64,000 bases of DNA. Source: Flavipsychrobacter sp. GTDB lineage: Bacteria > Bacteroidota > Bacteroidia > Chitinophagales > Chitinophagaceae. The notes under the pieces were generated by a model. That model did not search any database. It saw only the letters and a program-made list of their open reading frames with translations, and was not told the origin of the DNA. The translations under genes and the position numbers were made by a program. Below, piece after piece: positions 44,106 through 51,314 of this stretch. The stretch is from positions 482,001 through 546,000 of the forward strand of contig JAWKLD010000001.1 of NCBI GenBank assembly GCA_041392855.1, given 5' to 3'. Every line of letters starts with the position of its first letter. Position 1 is the first letter of the stretch.

Positions 44106-44123
44106 GTTATCGTTTGCGATAAC
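44106..44123. promoter_or_regulatory. XRE operator 1
   Basis: GTTATC-GTTTGC-GATAAC, an exact inverted repeat with 6-bp spacer, 2 bp upstream of the 67-residue protein start. It matches operator 2 in arms and spacer length. Confidence 0.8.
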
Positions 44124-44149
44124 CAAAAATACACAAAAAACTGAATCTT

Positions 44150-44167
44150 GTTATCATATACGATAAC
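44150..44167. promoter_or_regulatory. XRE operator 2
   Basis: GTTATC-ATATAC-GATAAC with the same arms as operator 1, one base upstream of the XRE start codon. Centre-to-centre spacing of the two is 44 bp, about four helical turns. Confidence 0.8.
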
Positions 44168-44168
44168 A

Positions 44169-44387
44169 ATGAAAGAGCAGGTTCTATTAAAGAAAGTAGC
44201 CAAGAGGATAAGAGCATTGAGAGAGGGTAGAGGTATGACCCAACAGGAGCTTGCTGCACTGTTAGATTATGAAAAGTCTAACTTATCCCGCCTAGAGTCT
44301 GGCACGGTGAACATAAAGCTTAGTACCATCTATAAGATAGCCCAAGCATTTGAGATATCTATGTCTGAATTGTTGGATGTGGAGTAG
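44169..44387 (+). CDS. XRE-family transcriptional regulator
   Basis: The 72-residue protein starts at ATG 44169 (an upstream TTG at 44148 lies inside the operator). It is one helix-turn-helix domain: VAKRIRALREGRGMTQQELA, then LLDYEKSNLSRLESGTVNIKL and TIYKIAQAFEISMSELLDVE. The recognition helix is near 37-45. The operator immediately upstream indicates autoregulation, and the same operator precedes the divergent gene. Such regulators often act as antitoxin- or phage-type repressors, which fits the accessory region. Confidence 0.92.
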   Translation: MKEQVLLKKVAKRIRALREGRGMTQQELAALLDYEKSNLSRLESGTVNIKLSTIYKIAQAFEISMSELLDVE

Positions 44388-44439
44388 TGTACGACACTGT
44401 GTGTCACCCCGCACTACGATGCGATGGCTTGAGATGTGT

Positions 44440-45579
44440 TTACCCCTCATGTTGTTTTCTATTAAAATGATGAATTATTCCATTATAGTAATAATCATCA
44501 CCTGTTAGCAGAAACCATTTATTGATGTCACTTAATAATGAATGTATAGGTCCTGCTATTGTTACTAAGTGACCATTAGGTATTTGAGTAATATGCTTAG
44601 CTAATGAAGTTAAATATGGATGAATAGGACCACTATCGATCTGATCACCTTTCCTAGATATGCTATATTCATTTGTCTCACCATATTTACTCAGTCTTAG
44701 AGAGTTGTCAAGTTGTGTTTCAATCCTAAAAAAATTTAAAAAGAGGTTACTTACTTGTCCATATAAATTATTTAAGTTCGACATGATGGCAACAATTAGC
44801 TTTTGATGTTTAGCTTTAAAATTGTCAACTAATACTGCTTGGTTGACAATTCGTTCAATCTTACGTGCGTAAAGTGTCCAATCTTTTATAAGTCCAAAGC
44901 ATAATACATCTCTTCCCTTGAGTAAACCTTCTACCTCTGTGTTGCTAATTTTGAGTAGGTTGGCGAAATTTAAGTTAAAATCCATTTGGTAGTTGTAAAG
45001 TAAATTGAACAAATGATGATAAACATCAACAATATGTTCTTCAAGTCTGCTTTTTCCATAATCAAAAAATATATTATTACTATGGTGATTGCTAAAGGAG
45101 TTAGTAATTGCAGATTTAATTACATTAACTAACTGTCTACTAGCATTATTTTTATTTTCACCTACCTTCAACTCGTAGTAAGCAGAGCGTCTGCCTCTCA
45201 AGTCAAAAGGTAAATCTCCTATATTGCCATAAGCTGTATTATATACACATATAATATTATTCCAGTTCAATGTTTTTGCAGCATATCCGAGTTCTACAAG
45301 TACATTTGGATTAGGGCATGGTCTTTTATCAGTGCCAGAATTAATGATACTAATGTCAGCAACAAATAGATCACAGTCATCAATTTTACTAAAAATAGAT
45401 TCTGTGATTTCAGGAGTACCTGAAACTCCTTGTGTATCTCTGTCTACAGCAATGTCAAGATGTATCTCATCTTCGTTTCTTAATTCTTCAATAGCCCTTT
45501 TTAAACATCTTTCTATAAAACTTCTGTTTGTACTATTAGGCAAGTCTGATTGCCATGAATAAAATATTTTATTTTCCAT
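44440..45579 (-). CDS. TIR-like N-terminal domain protein, possible defence effector
   Basis: The 379-residue protein starts KIFYSWQSDLPNSTNRSFIE. The N-terminal ~160 residues show a flavodoxin/TIR-like Rossmann fold with AVDRDTQGVSGTPEI, KIDDCDLFVADIS and PNPNVLVELGYA, where E97 sits at the position of the catalytic glutamate in TIR-like NADase domains (compare PF10137). The C-terminal ~220 residues are helical and unrecognised, perhaps a sensor. NAD cleavage on infection is inference from fold and context only. The gene is very AT-rich, and a membrane protein gene lies 66 bp upstream on the same strand. Confidence 0.7.
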   Translation of the reverse strand: MENKIFYSWQSDLPNSTNRSFIERCLKRAIEELRNEDEIHLDIAVDRDTQGVSGTPEITESIFSKIDDCDLFVADISIINSGTDKRPCPNPNVLVELGYAAKTLNWNNIICVYNTAYGNIGDLPFDLRGRRSAYYELKVGENKNNASRQLVNVIKSAITNSFSNHHSNNIFFDYGKSRLEEHIVDVYHHLFNLLYNYQMDFNLNFANLLKISNTEVEGLLKGRDVLCFGLIKDWTLYARKIERIVNQAVLVDNFKAKHQKLIVAIMSNLNNLYGQVSNLFLNFFRIETQLDNSLRLSKYGETNEYSISRKGDQIDSGPIHPYLTSLAKHITQIPNGHLVTIAGPIHSLLSDINKWFLLTGDDYYYNGIIHHFNRKQHEG

Positions 45580-45593
45580 AGTGTATTATTTTT

Positions 45594-45643
45594 GTCCGCG
45601 TGTCCCCGGTGGTCGCTACTCTATAAGCGCGGGCAGTGCGGAC
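45594..45643. repeat. GC-rich inverted repeat between AT-rich genes
   Basis: GTCCGC at one end and GCGGAC at the other, with an inner CGCT/AGCG stem. It contrasts with the AT-rich genes on both sides. No T run follows in the direction of the minus-strand genes, so it is not a simple terminator. Confidence 0.45.
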
Positions 45644-45645
45644 AG

Positions 45646-46566
45646 TTACTTGATTGTTTTTCCTTCTATTTCCAGTTTGTCAATATCACTCATTTTGTAA
45701 ATGACGTTGACCTCCTCCTTGAGCTTGCGTAGAAATATATAGTTCTGCGTCTGCCCTATGTAGACTAGGTTGCTATCGGTGGTTATTGTTTTGTTGTCTA
45801 TGAGGATGGAGGTAGTTTTTAGATTGTTGTTATAATATACCCTTTTTGATTGTAGTGTGTTTATTACGCTAGTGATAATTATTACTGCAAGTATTACATT
45901 TAGACTCAAGAATAATATTGTGTAATCTCTTAGGTCAAGATTAATACGGGAAAATATTGTGTCATTAAAGATTAATGAATAGTAAGTAATTGTTGTTGCT
46001 ATTAAAAAGACAAAAAAATACTTTGTCCATTTATCAAACAATATGGAAATAATTTCATTTTCTAATACATCGCAAATTAGAAAAGTTAGAAAAACTGGTA
46101 CTACTATTACGAACAAATTGAGTAGACATTTATAAGTATTAATTGTTATTGTAAATAAACTAGACTTCCTTTTTTTTCGAATTTTGTAAAGACGTCTTAA
46201 GAGTAGGGGTGTAAACAGGATATTTGCAGTTGGTTTTACACTTTTTTTGCCTTTTTTACTTTTTATTAATGATGATAATATTACTACAAATACTGATATT
46301 AGACTTACTGATATGATAATGTATTTAATAATCGGTAAAAAACTCAACAACAACTCTGTTGCTGTTACATAATTATATATATCAATATCGAAATGGTCGT
46401 AATAACTATCCAAGTTCCAGTAGCCAAGAAATACAAGTATTACAGAGAGTATGGGTAGTAGCTCTTTGAGCTGTACCAAGTATTTATGGTAGCTCTTACT
46501 ATCTTCCTTCTTGCTTTCCTGTACGGGTTCGGTTAATCCGCTATCTGCTGTTATTTCTTCCGCCAT
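45646..46566 (-). CDS. Multi-pass membrane protein upstream of the TIR-like gene
   Basis: The 306-residue protein has a polar N-terminal tail, then about five to six membrane helices (~36-55, 68-105, 140-170, 183-205, 215-235) with a very basic loop KSKKGKKSVKP near 105. The C-terminal ~70 residues are soluble and strand-rich, with DNKTITTDSNLVYIGQTQNY. No family was recognised. It may anchor or partner the TIR-like protein, but a GC-rich inverted repeat separates them, so cotranscription is unproven. AT-rich. Confidence 0.6.
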   Translation of the reverse strand: MAEEITADSGLTEPVQESKKEDSKSYHKYLVQLKELLPILSVILVFLGYWNLDSYYDHFDIDIYNYVTATELLLSFLPIIKYIIISVSLISVFVVILSSLIKSKKGKKSVKPTANILFTPLLLRRLYKIRKKRKSSLFTITINTYKCLLNLFVIVVPVFLTFLICDVLENEIISILFDKWTKYFFVFLIATTITYYSLIFNDTIFSRINLDLRDYTILFLSLNVILAVIIITSVINTLQSKRVYYNNNLKTTSILIDNKTITTDSNLVYIGQTQNYIFLRKLKEEVNVIYKMSDIDKLEIEGKTIK

Positions 46567-46643
46567 AGTTGGGTGTATTGGGGTAGTATAAATCTACTAC
46601 TATATATATGCGCAGGGTAGGGTGTTTTCACCCTGCTGTGTCA

Positions 46644-46682
46644 CTACCCATTAAGGAGATACTTCGCATGACTCAGTATGAC
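46644..46682. repeat. Family A repeat fragment (copy A6)
   Basis: CTACCCATTAAGGAGATACT to CAGTATGAC matches the right part of A2. The region 46567-46954 holds this fragment, a GGTG-TTTT-CACC hairpin near 46620 and the C2 repeat; no gene was seen. Confidence 0.5.
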
Positions 46683-46780
46683 AAAGGTTATTAAGCAGTA
46701 CTAACGCTCATTTGCTAAAATCAATTATTTTATGTAATATTGCTATAGATAATTAACGTAGCACGGCAGGTGCGCAACGG

Positions 46781-46810
46781 CTGTTTCACTGTTGCATGTT
46801 GCACTGTTTC
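46781..46810. repeat. Family C repeat (copy C2)
   Basis: Reads CTGTTTCACTGTTGCATGTT and onward, the reverse orientation of the C3 unit at 48290-48319. Confidence 0.65.
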
Positions 46811-46954
46811 ATTACAACAGTTTACTTTTTTCAATCCCCCGCTTGGTAATGACAAGGGGCTTTCTACAACCATGAATCTTATTCTCTAAACCCCGTACCC
46901 CTCCATACTTCAAAACAAAAACACTAGGAGAGCCGGTACTATAAAAAACACATC

Positions 46955-48283
46955 ATGAACAACAATAGTAGACAACTACTGCCTGCGGAGCTATATACTC
47001 GGCTGCCGCACCTCCTCAAAGAACCTATTAGTAAAATGCAAGACGCAGAGGATAAAGAACTCCTCTTGCTGGGCGCACTGGGTGTGCTTAGTGGTATGCT
47101 CCCCAAAGTGCAGGGCGAGTATTTTGGTCAGCACGTAGCCCCCAACCTATACTGCTTTGTAGTGGGTAGGTATGGCATAGGCAAGGGCGGGCTGCTATGG
47201 GCGCGCAAGCTGGGCGATGCCGTGCATCAACAACGCAACGAGAAAACCACAGAACTATACGAAGACTATGGCAGGCTCATGGGGCACTACCGCAAGGAGC
47301 TGAAGCAATATGAGAAAGGACACCTAGCCGAAGAACCCAAGCTACCACCCGCACCACCACACCTCAAACTATATATACCTGCCAACACTACCAAGACCGC
47401 CGTGATGCAACTACTGATGGAGAACGAGGGTCGGGGCATCATCTTCGAGACGGAGGGCGACACCCTTGCCGATATGCTACGACAGGACTATGGCAACTTC
47501 TCGGACGTGCTACGCAAAGCCTACCACCACGAGCCTGTGAGCTACTACCGCCGTGCCAATAATGAAGATGTAGAGATACCACACCCCGAGCTAAGTGTAG
47601 TGCTTAGCGGTACGTACGACCAGCTCCTCAAGCTCATACCCGCTATAGACAACGGGCTCTTCTCGCGGTTCTGCTTTTATGTGATGGAGGGTAGCGATGA
47701 GTTTAAAGACCCTTTCGATAGATCGCGCATGGGGCATCATGATTATTTCCGATACCTGAGCGAGCAGTTGGCGAATCTTTACCAGCGCTTAAGCGAACGG
47801 GAGGTGCCACTACAGTTTCAGCTAAGCAGCACACAGCAGCAGGAGCTATACCTGCACTTTAGCAACACTAAGGAAGATGTGAAGTATGATGTGGGCGACG
47901 ACCTTGCAGGCTCTGTCAACCGCTTGGGATTGATGTGCTACCGCATAGCTATGATACTCTCCATACTACGCGCCTTTGAGTGTCGGCAGCTCGACCAGCC
48001 CGTTATCATCTGCCGTGCCGATGACTATGCCCTTGCCCAGCAGCTAGCCACCTATCTGCTAGAGCACACCCTCAAGGTATATGAGAAAGTAAAAGCACAC
48101 AGCATGGGTACACAACGGCAACAACGCAAGAGCGTCTTCACCGACGACCAGATATTGCTAGGCATCCGCCTGTATGAAGAAGGCAAGAGCCTGCGGGAGA
48201 TAAGTATACTAATGTTTGGCGATGAGAGTAAGTACAGTACTATCAATCGTATGCTAAAGAAGAATGGTGTAAAAATGCGCTAG
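46955..48283 (+). CDS. DUF3987/YfjI-like protein with possible P-loop
   Basis: The 442-residue protein has FVVGRYGIGKGGLLWARKL near 67, a P-loop-like GxxGxGKG segment, followed by a coiled, charged insertion and IPANTTKTAVMQLL. A GRGIIFETEGDTLADM region has Walker-B-like character. The C terminus (~385-442) is a small helix-turn-helix (SLREISILMFGDESKYSTINRMLKKNGV). It resembles DUF3987 ATPases of integrated mobile elements; the assignment is from pattern only. The gene is GC-richer than its neighbours, which suggests a different origin. Confidence 0.65.
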   Translation: MNNNSRQLLPAELYTRLPHLLKEPISKMQDAEDKELLLLGALGVLSGMLPKVQGEYFGQHVAPNLYCFVVGRYGIGKGGLLWARKLGDAVHQQRNEKTTELYEDYGRLMGHYRKELKQYEKGHLAEEPKLPPAPPHLKLYIPANTTKTAVMQLLMENEGRGIIFETEGDTLADMLRQDYGNFSDVLRKAYHHEPVSYYRRANNEDVEIPHPELSVVLSGTYDQLLKLIPAIDNGLFSRFCFYVMEGSDEFKDPFDRSRMGHHDYFRYLSEQLANLYQRLSEREVPLQFQLSSTQQQELYLHFSNTKEDVKYDVGDDLAGSVNRLGLMCYRIAMILSILRAFECRQLDQPVIICRADDYALAQQLATYLLEHTLKVYEKVKAHSMGTQRQQRKSVFTDDQILLGIRLYEEGKSLREISILMFGDESKYSTINRMLKKNGVKMR

Positions 48284-48289
48284 GCGTAT

Positions 48290-48319
48290 TGCAACAGTGC
48301 AACATGCAACAGTGCAACA
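48290..48319. repeat. Family C repeat (copy C3)
   Basis: Internal doubling of GCAACAGTGCAACA. It is followed 11 bp later by repeat A3, a composite arrangement also seen for C4 and A4. Confidence 0.7.
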
Positions 48320-48329
48320 AAACACAAGT

Positions 48330-48404
48330 GTCATGTCGAACTGAAGCGTGAGGCATCTGTAAGTGATATACTAGATTTCTCACCCTAAAGGGATTCGAAA
48401 TGAC
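48330..48404. repeat. Family A repeat (copy A3)
   Basis: GTCATGTCGAACTGAAGCGT to GGATTCGAAATGAC. It is nearly identical to A4 over its right half (ATACTAGATTTCTCACCCTA and on). Confidence 0.85.
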
Positions 48405-48468
48405 GGTGGTGAAGTGCTTATATTTTACCAAACAGTTATCATTAGTAATGGTATTTTCGTAGCTATAC

Positions 48469-48777
48469 ATGCAGCGTTCGCGTCTATATCTTAATACATT
48501 CCTCAACTGCTTTGCGGTGCTGCTGCTTTGGATTCACTTGGTCAGCTTGTACGATCTGTGGCAAGGTGGGGTAGAGCCGTATTATTTTGGCTCGGCGGCT
48601 ATGGGGGGCGGCATCTACACCTCGGTATATACCTATGTGGGGCATGGGCTTGCCTGTGTGGTGGCTTATATAGCCATGTTGCTACTCAGCTATTACAAAA
48701 AGTGGAACTGGTATTACATCCTTACACTTGTGGCAATATTACTTACACTCTATCCTGTATTCTTTGGTAAGGAGTAA
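48469..48777 (+). CDS. Three-helix membrane protein of unknown function
   Basis: The 102-residue protein has hydrophobic segments at ~8-28, 50-76 and 80-98 with a Gly-rich loop GSAAMGGGIYTS between. The C terminus is charged (FFGKE). No family recognised. It sits between repeat clusters in the accessory region. Confidence 0.6.
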   Translation: MQRSRLYLNTFLNCFAVLLLWIHLVSLYDLWQGGVEPYYFGSAAMGGGIYTSVYTYVGHGLACVVAYIAMLLLSYYKKWNWYYILTLVAILLTLYPVFFGKE

Positions 48778-48826
48778 GTACGAAAACTCCCCCTATGGGT
48801 GGTAGATATATTATAACGGTTAATGA

Positions 48827-48834
48827 TACATTTG
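48827..48834 (+). promoter_or_regulatory. -7 element before the 32-residue microprotein
   Basis: TACATTTG matches TAnnTTTG, 33 bp before the ATG at 48868. No -33 box was found. Confidence 0.4.
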
Positions 48835-48867
48835 TACTTTACAGCAAGCATATCTAAAACAATATTT

Positions 48868-48966
48868 ATGAAGGAGAACTTACCAGTAATAATGGGAGCC
48901 GTAATAGCGGTTATAATTGCTATAGCGGCAGGCGCTAAGAAGAAGAGGTCTAAGAAGGAGGAGTAG
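48868..48966 (+). CDS. 32-residue single-pass membrane microprotein
   Basis: The short reading frame encodes MKENLPVIMGAVIAVI followed by IAIAAGAKKKRSKKEE. It has a short acidic/neutral start, one hydrophobic segment (~6-22) and a strongly basic tail. A -7 element precedes it at 48827. It lies between unknown genes and repeats. The clear membrane-helix-plus-basic-tail pattern makes coding plausible. Function unknown; small hydrophobic peptides with basic tails occur as regulatory subunits or type I toxins. Confidence 0.5.
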   Translation: MKENLPVIMGAVIAVIIAIAAGAKKKRSKKEE

Positions 48967-49011
48967 CGCCTAGTCCTTCGCTCCTTATGCTGAAAAACTA
49001 AGCACATCCTA

Positions 49012-49042
49012 CTGCAACAGTGCAACACGCCACAGTACAACA
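49012..49042. repeat. Family C repeat (copy C4)
   Basis: CTGCAACAGTGCAACACGCC and onward, inverted match to C1, adjacent to repeat A4. Confidence 0.75.
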
Positions 49043-49052
49043 AAATATACCC

Positions 49053-49127
49053 GTCATGTCGAACCGTAGCGTGAGACATCTGTAAGTGATATACTAGATT
49101 TCTCACCCTAAAGGGATTCGAAATGAC
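49053..49127. repeat. Family A repeat (copy A4)
   Basis: GTCATGTCGAACCGTAGCGT to GGATTCGAAATGAC, the closest partner of A3. Confidence 0.85.
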
Positions 49128-49157
49128 AGGCGGGGTTGAGCTTTGTATAAACTATTC

Positions 49158-49243
49158 GTCACTGCGAGGTACGAAGCAGTCTCGTAACTGTAAGTGCTTG
49201 TGCTGTTACAAGATTGCTTTGTCGCTATGCTCCGCGCAATGAT
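49158..49243. repeat. Family B repeat (copy B3)
   Basis: GTCACTGCGAGGTACGAAGC to CGCGCAATGAT. The final base of the inverted repeat is mutated. Confidence 0.65.
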
Positions 49244-49252
49244 GGTGATATT

Positions 49253-50368
49253 TTACTCTTTTTTATTTTCTTCACTTATTAATAGTGTACTAGATGATTC
49301 ATCAATACTTTTAATCTCTTCTTTTGTAGTCTTTATAGTCTTTTGCTTTATTTTTATGTCAAGTTCAATCTGATTGGTTGTCTCTGAATTGTCTTCAGGT
49401 TTACCTTCACCACTATCCGAGCTTACAGGCATTAATAACTTAACTTCTACCTCTCCTCCTTCATTTGCAAAACGAATCATTTCTTTTATTGAATGGATGG
49501 CTGCATTGTTTATATCTCCGTCTATATTTTCTATATCATTCTCTTTTTTTATTTTTTCAAGTATTTCAGTTGCTTCCTTATCTATATCTACTGTTGAGCT
49601 CTCCTCCATCTTTGCAAGCCCTTCATTTAAGGCGGGTACGTTATACCTTTTAATTTCTGCAATGCTCTTTTTGATGTTATAATATTTCTGGATAACATCC
49701 AATACTTTATCAGCCGCTTTTGCGAAGAGATAAACTACACCGAACGTTGCAGAAAGTGTCATTATTAAAGAACCTTTCTCTACTTTCTGAACATTAAATG
49801 AAGTATCGGTTTCCCCATCTAAAAGGGCAAACCCCCTTAAAATCTTGTACCATTCATCTGATGCTTCACCAAGCTCCCTTAGCTCTTTTATATAGCTATT
49901 ACCTTGAAAAATTATTATTATCAAGTTTTCGCTATCAACAGGCATGTCTATCAGGATGCCTTCAGAATAGTCATATAAGGAGCTATGTAAAAGTGTAAAC
50001 TTTGCATATAAATTCACATATTCTTTTGTTATTCTTTCTGCTTCGCCAACATTAGTATATAAGTAGCTAATAATGTCTTTAAGCGTTCTTTGTCCTTTTT
50101 CTCCAAATAAATCTATAATCAGAAACCTTTCATATATCTTTTTTTCTTCTAATGATATATTAACAGGTAAAAGATTGTGTAGTATGTCCAATATTCCTAT
50201 AGATTGTCTTTCAATAGCAGCAATTAATGGGGAGCGATCTACACCCTGCCTTGCATTAACTAATCTATTAATAGACTGCTGTAGTTCTTTAATATTGGTA
50301 TTTAGTGGTGTATTATTCTGTTTATTATATATGTCAGAAATAACTGTGTAGACTTTGGAAATATCCAT
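49253..50368 (-). CDS. AT-rich gene of unknown function with coiled coil and hydrophobic segment
   Basis: The 371-residue protein has helical N-terminal repeats (NIKELQQSINRLVNARQGVD), a hydrophobic stretch near 204-220 (GSLIMTLSATFGVVYLFAKA), and a charged coiled-coil region (~225-300: IKKSIAEIKRYN, then ATEILEKIKKENDIEN). The tail is Lys/Glu/Ser-rich. The YIKELRELGEASDEWYKILRG segment before the hydrophobic part could be a helical receptor domain. No family recognised. It is the second gene after a KOW-like protein on the minus strand, 65 bp apart. Accessory location suggests a conflict-related role, unproven. Confidence 0.65.
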   Translation of the reverse strand: MDISKVYTVISDIYNKQNNTPLNTNIKELQQSINRLVNARQGVDRSPLIAAIERQSIGILDILHNLLPVNISLEEKKIYERFLIIDLFGEKGQRTLKDIISYLYTNVGEAERITKEYVNLYAKFTLLHSSLYDYSEGILIDMPVDSENLIIIIFQGNSYIKELRELGEASDEWYKILRGFALLDGETDTSFNVQKVEKGSLIMTLSATFGVVYLFAKAADKVLDVIQKYYNIKKSIAEIKRYNVPALNEGLAKMEESSTVDIDKEATEILEKIKKENDIENIDGDINNAAIHSIKEMIRFANEGGEVEVKLLMPVSSDSGEGKPEDNSETTNQIELDIKIKQKTIKTTKEEIKSIDESSSTLLISEENKKE

Positions 50369-50433
50369 ATCAAATATTTTTTAGTAAAAATGTATTAACA
50401 GGGTTAATACTGCCCTATCTATTGTATAATATG

Positions 50434-50862
50434 CTATTCTTTTATCACAAAGTGAGGGTTGTAAATCTCATAAGCATAATTATCCGTTGATAGTTCTCCT
50501 TCTTTTACAAATCCGTTTCCAAGCGCAGCACTTTTGAACTCAAACCTAACCTTCTCTAATTGCTTTTTACCTTCTTCGAACTCCATTTGTCTTCTATTTA
50601 CATCTTCTAAGCTTACGATTGTAATGGCTTCTTCTCTACTCAACTTATCTGTAATCATCATTGCTTGGTGTGCTAACACTAAGTCCTTACAATAAAAATC
50701 TTTTGTAACCCAAACTCCTTGATTCTCATATTCACAAGTGACTTTTGGAGGGTCTAGCCGTTTACCTAAAAGTAAAATAACACTTGCCACTCTCATCACC
50801 TGCTCTCTATTTGTATCTAGAATTACAATATCCCCAACGTTATAATCGTTCATTATCATCAT
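50434..50862 (-). CDS. Small protein with KOW/SH3-like start, unknown function
   Basis: The 142-residue protein begins DYNVGDIVILDTNREQVMRV, which fits a KOW/SH3-like barrel used in small adaptor proteins. A central Glu-rich helix follows (RRQMEFEEGKKQLEKVRFEF). A start at the ATG 9 bp downstream is equally possible. It lies just ahead of the 371-residue protein gene on the same strand, so they may form a unit. No family recognised. Confidence 0.6.
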   Translation of the reverse strand: MMIMNDYNVGDIVILDTNREQVMRVASVILLLGKRLDPPKVTCEYENQGVWVTKDFYCKDLVLAHQAMMITDKLSREEAITIVSLEDVNRRQMEFEEGKKQLEKVRFEFKSAALGNGFVKEGELSTDNYAYEIYNPHFVIKE

Positions 50863-50978
50863 AATTAGCTTTAGTAACTACATTTATACCACACCAAATA
50901 TGCCAAAGCTCATATACTGCCATTATTACATATAAATGGTGTTTTTATGATACTTATTATGTATGACACTATCCCCTC

Positions 50979-51006
50979 TAGAAAAGTGGACGGTAGAAAA
51001 GTGGAC
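50979..51006 (+). repeat. Short direct repeat of TAGAAAAGTGGAC
   Basis: Two identical 13-bp units (50979-50991 and 50994-51006) separated by GG. Similar short repeats occur at the termini of some insertion elements, but no transposase is nearby. Together with A5 and a CCGCTCT/AGAGCGG palindrome near 51050, this is all that was seen in 50863-51314. Confidence 0.6.
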
Positions 51007-51120
51007 AATTATGCAGACTTACAGAGTTTAGCTACCCAATTATGAACTGCCGCTCTCAAGAGCGGGGGCATTAGAGATAAAAATCATACTCAGCGTAATG
51101 CTACGGTGCAACAGTTATTC

Positions 51121-51193
51121 GTCATTTCGAACGAAGAGAGACATCTAATAAGTAACATACCAGATTTCTCACCCTAAAGGGATTCGCAATGAC
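51121..51193. repeat. Family A repeat (copy A5)
   Basis: GTCATTTCGAACGAAGAGAG to GGATTCGCAATGAC. It shares its left half with A1 and right half with A3 and A4. Confidence 0.8.
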
Positions 51194-51274
51194 AGGCGGG
51201 GTAGAGCTTACCATCCCCTCACATACATTTATCCACTTATACAGATTTGTTTTCAATTAAAAGGCTTTCTTTAT

Positions 51275-51283
51275 TACCTTTGC
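51275..51283 (+). promoter_or_regulatory. -7 element of the ctaB/cox cluster
   Basis: TACCTTTGC matches TAnnTTTG, 32 bp before the ATG at 51315. The nearest -33 TTTG (51246-51249) is 25 bp away, a long spacing. Confidence 0.55.
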
Positions 51284-51314
51284 GTAACTTTTTTTGTTAA
51301 CCTACATTTACTGT

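Noticed and set aside
43900..44387. Classical toxin-antitoxin pair
   Set aside because: The operators support shared regulation, but the 67-residue protein does not match a toxin family I know and the genes are divergent, so the label is not justified.
45594..45643. Terminator between the membrane and TIR-like genes
   Set aside because: The stem lacks a following T run on the minus strand, so it is listed as an inverted repeat only.
48750..49106. Minus-strand open frame over the microprotein and repeats
   Set aside because: It runs through repeat A4 and C4 and opposes the better-supported 32-residue membrane protein; no coding features.
50979..51006. CRISPR-like array
   Set aside because: Only two short direct repeats with a 2-bp gap and no spacers; no cas gene.
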